From Micrococcaceae bacterium Sec5.1 (GTDB lineage Bacteria; Actinomycetota; Actinomycetes; Actinomycetales; Micrococcaceae), in assembly GCA_039636795.1 (NCBI GenBank), contig CP143430.1, forward strand, positions 3,348,001 through 3,412,000: a DNA stretch of 64,000 bases, read 5' to 3'. Shown in pieces: positions 46,901-54,385 of the stretch. The position numbers and the translations under genes were made by a program. Numbering within the stretch: the first letter of the stretch is position 1; the number at the start of each line of letters is the position of its first letter. The notes beneath the pieces are model-generated. The model saw only the letters and a list, made by a program, of their open reading frames with translations. It was not told where the DNA came from and made no database searches.

Positions 46901-47526
46901 TCGAGGGCGAGTTTGAGCATGCGTACAGCGTGGGATGTGCTGAGGGGTTCTCCGGGGGCGCTGAGGTGGGATACGGCTTCGGCGACGATTGTTCCTGGCG
47001 GCATGGCGTCGATCCATTGTTTGAAAAGTGTGCGGGGGCGAAGATATTTCCGCCCTCCCATGGCGCGGCCTACATCGGAGTCCGGTCCTATGAGGACGGT
47101 TAGCACGGGTTTGAGGGTTTTGGGGTCCAGTGTGCGTGATGCGAGTTCTGCCCGTGTTACGGCGACGGGCACTACTCCCCCGGCCTTGCCGGAGGTGCGG
47201 GCATGGGCGTCTGAGATTAGTCGGCAGAGGGCCCGGTAGCCGGCGCCATTGTTGTTGCCGTGGGCGAGTACGACGACGCGGCCCGCTACTTGGGTGCGGT
47301 GGTCGCCGTCGTCGTCGAAGATGGCGAGGTCCACGCCGATGATGGGGTCGATACTGGCGTCCATGCATGCTTTGAGGTGTTTGATGGTGCCGTACAGGCC
47401 GTCCCGGTCAGTACAGGCGAGCGCTGTTGCGCCGTCTGCTGCGGCTGACTGGGCAAGTTCGTCTGGCCAGGAGACGCCGTAGTGGGCGCTGAAGGCTGTG
47501 GAGACGTGCAGGTGTGTGAAGCTCAA
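43975..47526 (-). CDS. dnaE2: Error-prone DNA polymerase DnaE2 (ImuC)
   Basis: DnaE2 is the SOS-induced C-family polymerase that performs mutagenic lesion bypass with ImuA'/ImuB. The 1183-residue protein has an inactivated PHP domain: the first motif reads FTHLHVSTAFSAHYG, with Ser in place of a metal-ligand His. The polymerase core carries LPDIDIDVESAERHNV (two catalytic Asp near residue 440), GFASYFLTVAE and RGSGASSLVNYL. The FGSFGFCKAHGAAFAVPTYQ fingers region and OB fold (VLVAGVRIATQTP) follow. TTG 47526 has no clear ribosome binding site; translation is probably coupled to DUF6504, which ends three bases upstream. Confidence 0.94.
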   Translation of the reverse strand: MSFTHLHVSTAFSAHYGVSWPDELAQSAAADGATALACTDRDGLYGTIKHLKACMDASIDPIIGVDLAIFDDDGDHRTQVAGRVVVLAHGNNNGAGYRALCRLISDAHARTSGKAGGVVPVAVTRAELASRTLDPKTLKPVLTVLIGPDSDVGRAMGGRKYLRPRTLFKQWIDAMPPGTIVAEAVSHLSAPGEPLSTSHAVRMLKLALEYNIPAILSNAVRYCAQDGAPTADVLDSARTLKSLPELSSAPLLQTTGLLQPTGQLQPTGQGWLKNAQQMHQLGKEIMGAAGQGAAGLNKLLSNTEALADKCRIDPVLDMGWKKPVVPEASIIGIDRDPMVELTQRCEAGITRRFPGINGDAEIQMRSRLQHELGIIDKLGFASYFLTVAEVSRMIIEMGVRVAARGSGASSLVNYLIDISQVDPIRHDLIFERFLSGRRSTLPDIDIDVESAERHNVYRKIFERFGAERVTLMSMQNGYRARGAVRDAGMALGMDDGEIGEIAKQLWRFSARKFREALVEKPELREFAGRVEAGREGPGGMEENQQLDLLVDLTERLDRLPRHISMHPCGVILGDATLLDRTPVQPSGLGLPMSQFDKHDMDPMGMLKLDVLGVRMQSAMAFAVREVIRLHPSKAEVVAAGRHPVEVGGAGPDYIAQDGRIDLNAVPFDDEPTYELIRSTHTLGCFQIESPGQRELIGKMAPREFNDLIIDISLFRPGPMKSDMVRPFLEHRHGFAPEVYPHPDLIPVLQETHGVTVFHEQILKTFHVMTGCGLDRADEFRRALGDELHEPEVEKYFRREAIKRYSPDVVDKVWGTLKAFGSFGFCKAHGAAFAVPTYQSAWLKAHHPEAFLAGLWEHDPGMYPKRLLVAEARRLGIPILPLDINRSQAEYRVERIHEGKDFGKLGIRLSLNGIYGLSGAELKRIVAGQPYDSLADLRARARVSKPNIKRLAQLGAFDALHRDAGGTANRADLVQHLQALQASPSKKAADVIEGQLSFALGDIELRNLAPELPEPSMVENVRAELDLMAVDVSEHLMQSHRPLLDKLGVTTADKLLGLRNGTEVLVAGVRIATQTPPMRGGRRVVFISIDDGTGCVDTVFFHEAQEESGPLLFGTRLLLIRGTTRRTGPKGISLSASKAWDLSRPETLPFAEVLPPGAGLPPEFTHSGPLEGISRNLAITGLGS
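46712..46790 (-). repeat. Short tandem repeats in the N-terminal third of dnaE2
   Basis: LLQTTG, LLQPTGQ and LQPTGQ follow one another at about residues 250-272, encoded by imperfect 18-21 bp copies of a CGGTTGGTTGGAG-like unit. They lie outside the polymerase core and may be a length-variable linker. Confidence 0.5.
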
Positions 47527-47529
47527 GGT

Positions 47530-47874
47530 TCAGGCGGCTTCGTCTGGTTCGACTGCTTGGGCCGGTGCGGCGTCGTGGATGCGTAGAAGCCGCCAGCGGC
47601 CGCTGGCGAGGTGGCGGACGAGGTCAAGGGTGATGGTTTTGCCGGTTTGCCCTTCGTCCTGCGGGCGCTGGAGTTGGACCCGCCAGATCTCGTGATCCAC
47701 CAAGCCTGCGCCGCTTCCCAGTGGGGCCCGGCTTTCTTCTACCCACCATTGGCGTCGTTCGTACCATCTGAGGGGTTCGTTGGTGACGAGGTAGTGGGTT
47801 CCTTTCCACTGGATTTCCTGCGGTTGGCCTGTATCCGTGCAGATGACGTCCACGGACTCGCTGAAAAGCCCCAT
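47530..47874 (-). CDS. DUF6504 family protein (SOS-linked partner of dnaE2)
   Basis: The 114-residue protein starts MGLFSESVDVICTDTG at ATG 47874, preceded by AGGAG at seven bases. It contains QWKGTHYLVTNEPLRWYERR and WWVEESRAP, a compact beta-rich sequence that I associate with DUF6504, a family often found next to DinB/ImuB or DnaE2 in actinobacteria. An interaction or accessory role in translesion synthesis is inferred from this linkage. A LexA box lies 30 bases upstream, and dnaE2 follows three bases after the stop. Confidence 0.78.
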   Translation of the reverse strand: MGLFSESVDVICTDTGQPQEIQWKGTHYLVTNEPLRWYERRQWWVEESRAPLGSGAGLVDHEIWRVQLQRPQDEGQTGKTITLDLVRHLASGRWRLLRIHDAAPAQAVEPDEAA

Positions 47875-47903
47875 ATCCACACTCCTTGCCTGGTGAAATT
47901 CGT

Positions 47904-47919
47904 TCGAATGTATGTTCGA
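47904..47919. promoter_or_regulatory. LexA (SOS) box upstream of DUF6504-dnaE2
   Basis: TCGAAT-GTAT-GTTCGA matches the mycobacterial/actinobacterial LexA consensus TCGAAC-N4-GTTCGA with one mismatch, and is flanked by a further T and A that extend the palindrome. It lies 30 bases before the DUF6504 start, so SOS induction of the dnaE2 unit is well supported. Confidence 0.85.
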
Positions 47920-47953
47920 ATATCTCCAGTTTACGTCGCCCCTCCGGCAAAAC

Positions 47954-49009
47954 CTACTGGGAAGTTTTGCTCCTTCCGGGCGCTTTGGACTTTTGCTTGG
48001 CAGCAAGGTCCAGCAGCTTGTCGCGGAGGGGTTGCGCACCTTCTGCGAGCGCCACGCGCATCATCAGGGATGAGCCGATGCGGTATTGCTGGGTCCGAAG
48101 AACGCGTTGACGGTTGTACGCCTTGAGGGCTTGGTACAGGGGCAGGGTGTTGACCAGCTTGCCCAAGGTGACGGCGTCTATCAGTGATTCGCAAGCGCCT
48201 CGTCCGAGGTTGGGTGCCATGGCGTGGGCCGCGTCGCCGATGAGGACCACATTGCCCCGGGAATAACGCCATAGTGGCGGGGCGATCCAAATGCGTTGCG
48301 CCAATGATGTTTCGGGCGTCGCTGCTTGCAGGACATGCTGGATGCCTTGGGAGTGCCCGGCGTAGCGGCGGCGCGCAACTGCCAGGGCTTCGCCGACGTC
48401 AATTCCCTCGGGCCCCATCCGGGAGCGGAAGGACGCATACCAGTTGGTTCCGCCGCTTGAAGGGCCTATGCCAAAGAGGTCCCCGCGCCCCCAGTACTCA
48501 CCTATGGTTTCGCTGCCCGGTTCTTGGGCAATGACGCCTCGAACGGCGAGGTAGCGTGTCAGCTTGGCCGAACGTGCTTGGCCCCACACGGAGCGCCTCA
48601 CCATGCTGTGCACCCCATCTGCCGCCACTGTCAGGTGGGCGTCGCTTGGAACCGCATCCAGCTTTTCGATGCGTCGTTGGACTGTTGAGGGTACGGCTGA
48701 GTCCAGGAGTCGCAGGAGCGTGTGGCGGGCGACGCCCACAAGGTTCTGCCCTTCCACGCTCAGCCACCGCACCCCTGTGGCACTCCGTAGCGCACCGCCC
48801 CTGATGATGGGGCTGCTTTCGCGGACGGCCCCAAGTATCCCCAATGACGCCAGGGCCTCCTGGGCTTCAGGCCACATGGCCAGGGTTGTTCCTACCGCCG
48901 GGAGGCCGGCCCGCTGTTCGTACACGGTGACGTGGAACTGGCTGGGATCAAGAGTTCCTGCCAGCGCGAGGCCTGCTATGCCACCGCCGACGATATCCAC
49001 TTTTTTCAT
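47954..49009 (-). CDS. FAD-dependent monooxygenase
   Basis: The 351-residue protein is a class A flavin monooxygenase of the p-hydroxybenzoate hydroxylase type. It has the Rossmann FAD loop VDIVGGGIAGLALAG, a DG-type segment (LTVAADGVHSMVRRSVWG) and the GD motif VLIGDAAHAMAPNLGRGACE. No membrane or Rieske domain is present. The substrate is unknown; the divergent TetR gene and operator between them suggest substrate-inducible control. It ends near the LexA box region of the dnaE2 unit, in the same direction. Confidence 0.92.
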   Translation of the reverse strand: MKKVDIVGGGIAGLALAGTLDPSQFHVTVYEQRAGLPAVGTTLAMWPEAQEALASLGILGAVRESSPIIRGGALRSATGVRWLSVEGQNLVGVARHTLLRLLDSAVPSTVQRRIEKLDAVPSDAHLTVAADGVHSMVRRSVWGQARSAKLTRYLAVRGVIAQEPGSETIGEYWGRGDLFGIGPSSGGTNWYASFRSRMGPEGIDVGEALAVARRRYAGHSQGIQHVLQAATPETSLAQRIWIAPPLWRYSRGNVVLIGDAAHAMAPNLGRGACESLIDAVTLGKLVNTLPLYQALKAYNRQRVLRTQQYRIGSSLMMRVALAEGAQPLRDKLLDLAAKQKSKAPGRSKTSQ

Positions 49010-49022
49010 GCTGCCAATGTAC

Positions 49023-49038
49023 TACTACATTTGTAGTA
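49023..49038. promoter_or_regulatory. Palindromic operator between FAD monooxygenase and TetR genes
   Basis: TACTACA-TT-TGTAGTA is a perfect 7-bp inverted repeat in the 58-base divergent intergenic region. It lies 14 bases upstream of the monooxygenase ATG on one side and overlaps the -35 position of the tetR promoter on the other. This matches a TetR operator that represses both genes. Confidence 0.75.
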
Positions 49039-49055
49039 ATTACGAGGTTAAAGAC

Positions 49056-49061
49056 TAGACT
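49056..49061 (+). promoter_or_regulatory. Candidate -10 (TAGACT) of a leaderless tetR mRNA
   Basis: TAGACT ends six bases before the tetR ATG at 49068, and no Shine-Dalgarno is visible. A -35-like TTGTAG lies inside the operator at 49031-49036 with 19-base spacing. Confidence 0.4.
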
Positions 49062-49067
49062 TTCTCC

Positions 49068-49607
49068 ATGCCGGACAGACGAACCGACCTTGCCGACGCC
49101 GCCCTCGCCGTGGTCGCCGCCAAAGGTCTCAAGGGACTGACCCATCGGGCCGTTGACGCCGAAGCTGGCGTGGCCGTCGGAACGACCTCCAATTACTTCC
49201 GCAACCGTGCCGCTTTGGTAGCTGCCGCCGTCGACCGCGTTGAAGAACGGGATTCGCTCCTGCTGCAGCAGCAGGGTGGGTCCGAATTCCCGACGTCGGT
49301 AGCCGCCTTGGCGGAACAACTCGCGGGAGCGCTGCTCGGGCTCGCAAAAAACCACGCTGAACTGACCCGGGCACGATTCACCTTTGCCCTTGACCAACCC
49401 GAGGTGGTGGCCGCCGGGCACCAGAGGATGCTTTCAGCTCTTGAACAGATGCTCGATTCACTGGGAATTCCTGACCCAAGGGCCCGCGCAGAAGCCGTAT
49501 CGGACTACGGCGACGGGTTGGCCATGCACCTCCTGACGGCACGCAGCGGCCAGGCGACGGACCAAGCCACAGTCGCAGCCAACGTCCGGCGACTCTTGGA
49601 GGGATGA
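49068..49607 (+). CDS. TetR-family transcriptional regulator
   Basis: The 179-residue protein has an N-terminal TetR helix-turn-helix: LADAALAVVAAKGLKGLTHR followed by VDAEAGVAVGTTSNYFRNR. The C-terminal part is a helical ligand-binding domain of no assignable specificity. It diverges from the FAD monooxygenase over a shared palindromic operator, so it probably represses that enzyme and itself, with an aromatic or related compound as inducer (inference). The start codon lacks a ribosome binding site and may be the first base of the mRNA. Confidence 0.93.
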   Translation: MPDRRTDLADAALAVVAAKGLKGLTHRAVDAEAGVAVGTTSNYFRNRAALVAAAVDRVEERDSLLLQQQGGSEFPTSVAALAEQLAGALLGLAKNHAELTRARFTFALDQPEVVAAGHQRMLSALEQMLDSLGIPDPRARAEAVSDYGDGLAMHLLTARSGQATDQATVAANVRRLLEG

Positions 49608-49652
49608 AGCAAAGGGGTGGACGCGGGCGGGTCCACAGAGCAGGATTGTGGC

Positions 49653-50042
49653 ATGAGTACCAATGACGCACTCCTGAAGCAGGTCAGTATCTCCGCCGCC
49701 GATGACAACCTCGTTGCGAGATTCGAAATCGAAGGCAACATACCGGGCTCCGGCGCTTATGTCGTGGGCCTTGTTGCTGCCAGCGAGGACTATTCCTCCC
49801 AACGCAGGCTGGGCATTGAGTTCATGAATGGAGAAGCGATCTCGTTCTACTCCTTCAACCACTCACTCAGTGCCGAGGAAAACTATGACATCAAGGGCGT
49901 GGAACACTCCGGCAACGTGATCACCGGGAACTTTCCGATGTCCGCCATCCATGGACTCAGTAAGGGCCACGTCATGACGGCCTTCAGCGAGGCGGACGGC
50001 CGCGATTTCCAGGCCGGCGTACCGGTCACGGAAGCGCTCTAG
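49653..50042 (+). CDS. Hypothetical beta-rich protein
   Basis: The 129-residue protein starts at ATG 49653 with CAGGA about eight bases upstream. It shows alternating hydrophobic strands (LVARFEIEGNIPGSGAYVVG, RLGIEFMNGEAISFYSF) as in small beta-sandwich domains. No signal peptide or membrane segment is present, and I recognise no family. It follows tetR on the same strand by about 45 bases and converges on the SRAP gene, with no gap between the two stop codons. Confidence 0.65.
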   Translation: MSTNDALLKQVSISAADDNLVARFEIEGNIPGSGAYVVGLVAASEDYSSQRRLGIEFMNGEAISFYSFNHSLSAEENYDIKGVEHSGNVITGNFPMSAIHGLSKGHVMTAFSEADGRDFQAGVPVTEAL

Positions 50043-50807
50043 CTAGAAAAGGCCCTCCACCGGTTCAATGAGTTCCGGTGAGTTGTTGCGGACATTTCCG
50101 ACCGCTTGCCCCACAGCGTCGAGCGTCCAGTCAGCAGCGGCATCGTGCGCCCTTGAGCGGACCATGTCCACCAAACCGGCCGCATCGTCCTGGCGTGGAT
50201 CCAGCCAGGCCTCCATCGTTTCCCTGCTCATGGGCAAAGGGACCCTGTCATGCAGAACAGTCAGCTCGTCAAAGACGGAGGCACTGCGGCGCGTGCGGGC
50301 TGATTCGGACGTCGGAGTATCGGCAGTGATGATGGACATGGACAACAGCCACCGGTCGGGGTCGTCATTGGGCATCGATTGGTCCCGCCACCATTCATAC
50401 AGGCCGGCGAAGACCAACCCCTCACCATTCACCGGATGCACGTAGTAGGGCTGCTTGGACTTTCCCTCACCCTTCTTCCACTCGTAATACCCATCAGCGG
50501 GAACAGCGCAGCGCCTGGCCGCCGCAGCCTTTCGGAATGACGGCTTCTCCAGGAGAGTCTCACTGCGCGCATTGATCAGGCGCGCGCCACCTTTGGGATC
50601 TTTCGCCCATGAGGGCACCAACCCCCAACGCGCAACATGCAACTGCCGCTTCAAACCATCGTCCACGAGCCTTTCCAGCACAATCGGAACAGCATCCGTT
50701 GGAGCCACATTCCACGATTTTTCCAGGGCGATCTCGTTTTCAAGTTCGGCATCAAAGTCAGCCAGCAGATCCCCCACGGCACGGGCCATTACATAACGTC
50801 CACACAT
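50043..50807 (-). CDS. SOS-response-associated peptidase (SRAP, YedK/HMCES-like)
   Basis: SRAP proteins crosslink to abasic sites in single-stranded DNA and protect them. The 254-residue protein keeps catalytic Cys2 (MCGRYVM), Asn in INARSETL, Glu in GYYEWKK, and His in VLHDRVPLPM. It therefore has all crosslinking residues, although the usual LHNRMP reads LHDRVP. No LexA box was found upstream within the short divergent region before the mycoredoxin gene. It is close to the SOS-inducible dnaE2 unit but not part of it. Confidence 0.93.
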   Translation of the reverse strand: MCGRYVMARAVGDLLADFDAELENEIALEKSWNVAPTDAVPIVLERLVDDGLKRQLHVARWGLVPSWAKDPKGGARLINARSETLLEKPSFRKAAAARRCAVPADGYYEWKKGEGKSKQPYYVHPVNGEGLVFAGLYEWWRDQSMPNDDPDRWLLSMSIITADTPTSESARTRRSASVFDELTVLHDRVPLPMSRETMEAWLDPRQDDAAGLVDMVRSRAHDAAADWTLDAVGQAVGNVRNNSPELIEPVEGLF

Positions 50808-50955
50808 GGGAACAGTCTGCCGTGTCGCTCAAGGACACACCAGCCCGGAATGTGACGTAACCCCGATTCCCGGCCTCACGGGAATTATTGGGCTGCGGGT
50901 TACGGTTGATACCAACGAATCACCCGTTAAAGCGACCAATACCGAGGAGAGCTCC

Positions 50956-51213
50956 GTGGACTTCACTCCCGACTCCGGCACCATCACCATGTTCTCGACC
51001 ACCTGGTGCGGCTACTGCAACCGCCTGAAGAAGCAGCTCGACGCCAAGGGCATCGGCTACACCGAGATCAACATCGAAGAAGTAGATGGCACGGCCGAAC
51101 TCGTCGAGCAGCTCAACGGAGGCAACCGCACCGTCCCCACTGTCCTCTTCCCGGACGGAACCGCGGCAACCAACCCTTCTGCTTCCGAGGTAGAAAACCG
51201 CCTCGCAGCCTAG
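50956..51213 (+). CDS. Mycoredoxin (glutaredoxin-like)
   Basis: The 85-residue protein starts at GTG 50956, preceded by GAGGAG. It has the thioredoxin-fold CxxC site WCGYC (Cys18, Cys21), TVPTVLFPDG (the cis-Pro loop), and TNPSASEVENRL. Mycoredoxins reduce mixed disulphides with mycothiol in actinobacteria. It diverges from the SRAP gene and converges on the YdeP-like oxidoreductase, with four bases between stops. An alternative start at 50806 would add 50 unrelated residues. Confidence 0.9.
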   Translation: MDFTPDSGTITMFSTTWCGYCNRLKKQLDAKGIGYTEINIEEVDGTAELVEQLNGGNRTVPTVLFPDGTAATNPSASEVENRLAA

Positions 51214-51217
51214 GCAT

Positions 51218-53548
51218 TCACTTCCGCTGTCCGGCTGCCACCTCGAAAATCGGGGCGGCAGCCGGTTCAAGGCGAATAATCACAGACTTCGACGCCGGCG
51301 TATTGCTGCCTTCCGCTGTTGAGTCCAGCGGCACCAACACATTCGCTTCCGGATAGTAGGCAGTCGCGCAGCCCTTGGCACTGGGGTACGCCACTAAACG
51401 CAACTGACGAAGCACCCGGTTAACGCCGTCGTCGGCTTCACTGTGCACATCCACATACGCGCCATCCTGGAAACCCAACCCCGCCAGATCCTCAGGGTTC
51501 ACCAACAAGACCATGCGGCCTTTCTTGATGCCACGGTAACGATCATTCATGGAATACGTCGTCGTATTGAACTGATCATGGGACCGCACAGTCTGAAGGA
51601 GCAATCTCCCCGGCGGCACTTCAATGGTTTCCAGGTCATTGACAGAAAACATGGCTTTCCCCGTTGCTGTAGGGAAAGTACGGGAATCCCTGGGGCCGTG
51701 CGGAAGCACGAAACCGTCGCGCTCGCGGATGCGGGCATTGAAATTATCAAAACCAGGCACCACATGGGAAATGTGGTCACGGATGGTGTCATAGTTGCGC
51801 CTCAGACCGGCCCAATCCACCGGAACCTTGTGGTCAAGAACCGCCTCGGCCAGCCGGCTGATGATCGCCACCTCGGAGAGTACGTCCGGAGCGATGGGTT
51901 CCAGCGTCCCGGCGGAGCGGTGCACTGCGCACACAGTGTCTTCTACCGTGACAAACTGCTCAATCCCGTCCTGCTTGTCGATTTCCGTGCGGCCAAGGGT
52001 CGGAAGGATCAGGGCCTGCTCGCCAACCACCACGTGGGAGCGGTTCAGCTTGGTGGAAATCTGGACTGAAAGCCTGGTCTGACGCACAGCCTGCTCAGCA
52101 ACCGTGGTGTCCGAGATCGCGTGGACCAGATTCCCGCCCAGCGCGACGAAGACCTTGATCCTGCCGTCCCGCATTCCACGGATGCTGTCCACGGAATCGA
52201 CACCATCCTTCCGTGGCGGGTCAAAGCCAAACTCATCCTGCACGGAGTCAAGGAACCGCGGCGGCATCTTCTCCCAAATACCCATGGTCCGGTCACCCTG
52301 GACATTGCTGTGTCCACGGATCGGCGAAGGTCCAGCCCCCGGTTTGCCAATGTTGCCGCGGAGCAGCAGGAGATTAATGATCTCCTTGATGGTGGGCACT
52401 GCCTTCTTATGCTGGGTCAGTCCCATGGCCCAGGTGATGATGACCCTGTCCGCGTGGATGTACCTGTCAGCAAGTTCATCGATTTCTGCGCTGGTCAGGC
52501 CGGTGGCGGCAAGAACGTCCCGCTCCTGCAAAGTTGCCAGGTGAGCAGCGAATCCAACAAACCCCTGGCAGTGCTGATCGATGAACGAGCGGTCCAACAC
52601 CGAACCCGGCGCCGCTGATTCGGCATCCAGGACGCGCTTGGAAACAGCCTGCAGCAGCGCCATGTCTCCGGCGAGCCTGATCTGCAGGAACTGGTCAGCC
52701 AAATCAGTTCCCTTGCCAACGAGGCCACGAACACGTTGTGGATTCCGGAAGTTGATCAGGCCAGCCTCCGGCAACGGATTAACAGCGACAATGGACGCAC
52801 CGGCGAGCTTGGCCTCCTCCAGGGCCGTCAGCATCCGCGGATGGCAGGTTCCCGGGTTCTGCCCCATGATGATGATCAAGTCCGACTTCGCGAAGTCCGT
52901 ATACGTGATGGCCGACTTACCCACCCCGATGGTCTCGCCCATGGCCACACCCGTGGACTCATGGCACATGTTGGAACAATCCGGGAGGTTGTTGGTCCCG
53001 AAAGCCCTAACGAAAAGCTGGTACAGGAACGCTGCTTCATTGCTGGTGCGTCCACTGGTGTAAAACGTGGCCTGATTTGGATCATCAAGGGCGTTCAACT
53101 CGTTTGCAATGACATCGAAGGCCCGCTCCCAGCTGATGGGTGCGTAATGCTCCGCCCCTGCCGCCTTGTACACCGGCTCCACCAGCCGGCCCTGTTGCCC
53201 CAGCCAGTACTCGGATCGGGATTCCAGGGAACTCAGCGGATTCGCGGCCCAAAACTCCGTGGGGATCCTCAGCGGCTCTGCTTCCCAGCCGATTGCCTTG
53301 GCTCCGTTTTCACAGAATTCTGCAGCCTTGCGTTCCGGTGGATCGGGCCAAGCGCAGCTCATGCAGTCGAAACCGTCTTTTTGGTTCACAGCTGACAGTG
53401 TCTTCCAGGCGCGGGCAGGGCCCATGTGGGCCATCGCGTGGGGCAGGGTTTCGCTGAGGCTGGGCAGGCCAGCGGCCGACCTCTTGGGCTCGCTGACGCT
53501 CAAGTCGACGTCGGTATCCTGAACTGGGTGCTTCTTCCGGCCCATCAT
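51218..53548 (-). CDS. FdhF/YdeP-family molybdopterin oxidoreductase
   Basis: The 776-residue protein belongs to the YdeP branch of molybdopterin oxidoreductases (related to formate dehydrogenase H). It has an N-terminal cysteine cluster (DCMSCAWPDP and a further Cys about 14 residues on) and the molybdopterin-domain motifs SGRTSNEAAFLYQLF, NMCHESTGVAMGE and SNVQGDRTMGI. The C-terminal SHDQFNTTTYSMNDRYRG tail of the MopB domain completes it. Physiological substrate is not established; E. coli YdeP is linked to acid resistance. Two ATGs (53548 and 53545) are possible. No FdhD or molybdenum cofactor genes are adjacent. Confidence 0.92.
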   Translation of the reverse strand: MMGRKKHPVQDTDVDLSVSEPKRSAAGLPSLSETLPHAMAHMGPARAWKTLSAVNQKDGFDCMSCAWPDPPERKAAEFCENGAKAIGWEAEPLRIPTEFWAANPLSSLESRSEYWLGQQGRLVEPVYKAAGAEHYAPISWERAFDVIANELNALDDPNQATFYTSGRTSNEAAFLYQLFVRAFGTNNLPDCSNMCHESTGVAMGETIGVGKSAITYTDFAKSDLIIIMGQNPGTCHPRMLTALEEAKLAGASIVAVNPLPEAGLINFRNPQRVRGLVGKGTDLADQFLQIRLAGDMALLQAVSKRVLDAESAAPGSVLDRSFIDQHCQGFVGFAAHLATLQERDVLAATGLTSAEIDELADRYIHADRVIITWAMGLTQHKKAVPTIKEIINLLLLRGNIGKPGAGPSPIRGHSNVQGDRTMGIWEKMPPRFLDSVQDEFGFDPPRKDGVDSVDSIRGMRDGRIKVFVALGGNLVHAISDTTVAEQAVRQTRLSVQISTKLNRSHVVVGEQALILPTLGRTEIDKQDGIEQFVTVEDTVCAVHRSAGTLEPIAPDVLSEVAIISRLAEAVLDHKVPVDWAGLRRNYDTIRDHISHVVPGFDNFNARIRERDGFVLPHGPRDSRTFPTATGKAMFSVNDLETIEVPPGRLLLQTVRSHDQFNTTTYSMNDRYRGIKKGRMVLLVNPEDLAGLGFQDGAYVDVHSEADDGVNRVLRQLRLVAYPSAKGCATAYYPEANVLVPLDSTAEGSNTPASKSVIIRLEPAAAPIFEVAAGQRK

Positions 53549-53611
53549 TCCACCAGGTTTCGTGTGGTTAGGTTCCTGATTCCCTCAGCGTAAACCCGGC
53601 CCCCAGCAGGC

Positions 53612-54385
53612 TCAACCAGCCAGGAGAGTGCGGAAGTCGCCGTCGACCACGTCTGCGTAGCCGCGGTAAGCGTCAACCAGAGCGTCCTCCACAGTCTTGA
53701 CGTCCAGGTGGGGCAGCAGGTCATTTGCAGCACCGGCGGTAGCAGGATCCCAGTCCAGGCCCAGTGCTGCGTAGCTTGCCGTCAGGACGTCACGGATGGG
53801 GCCGGAGTTCTCCACCACAATCACGGAGCTGAACAACCAACCGCCGGACACCACCCGTTGGGCCGTGCCAATCAGCTTGATGCGATGGGCGGGAAACTCC
53901 GCGTCCTCCCCGTGCACGCTGAACTCCCCGGGGCAATACTCCCCCGGGATCTCCCCGACGGCGGCATGGACGCCGACGCTGCGAAGCGCACCTGCCAGCA
54001 ACTCACCGAACTCCGCGAAGCGGGCTTTTGCACGGACGATCGCGTCGGGGTGCGGCTCAATATGATCAATCACCAAGGTGCCCTGGTGATACGCCGCCGC
54101 ACGTCCGCCGGCCTTCCGCACGAGAGGTTCGAAGCCGAGCTCCCGGCAGGCATCCTGGGCAGCACCGAAGCCGGGCAGGTTCGCATCGCGCTGGCCAAAG
54201 GCAACGGTGGGCTGCGGGCGGTACAAGCGCAGGGAGGGACCCAATTGCCCGCTGCGGGCTCGTTTCAGCAGCTCCAACGCAAAATCAAGATCCTCAGCAG
54301 CACCGAGGGTTTCCTCTTGGCGGTAGACGGTGAGCTTGGAGCGGTCGCCGACGCCGCCGTCGGACTCGTTCCTTGCTTCGCTCAT
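53612..54385 (-). CDS. Lipoate-protein ligase family protein
   Basis: The 257-residue protein has the LplA/LipB-like fold: RLYRPQPTVAFGQRD, LVRKAGGRAAAYHQGTLVID and the catalytic-lysine motif KLIGTAQRVVSGGW. It may attach lipoate or an octanoyl group to E2 or GcvH domains, or it may be a LipL-type amidotransferase; sequence alone does not decide. The start ATG overlaps the thioesterase stop, with GAGGAA upstream, so the two are coupled. No lipA or lipB gene is nearby. Confidence 0.87.
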   Translation of the reverse strand: MSEARNESDGGVGDRSKLTVYRQEETLGAAEDLDFALELLKRARSGQLGPSLRLYRPQPTVAFGQRDANLPGFGAAQDACRELGFEPLVRKAGGRAAAYHQGTLVIDHIEPHPDAIVRAKARFAEFGELLAGALRSVGVHAAVGEIPGEYCPGEFSVHGEDAEFPAHRIKLIGTAQRVVSGGWLFSSVIVVENSGPIRDVLTASYAALGLDWDPATAGAANDLLPHLDVKTVEDALVDAYRGYADVVDGDFRTLLAG

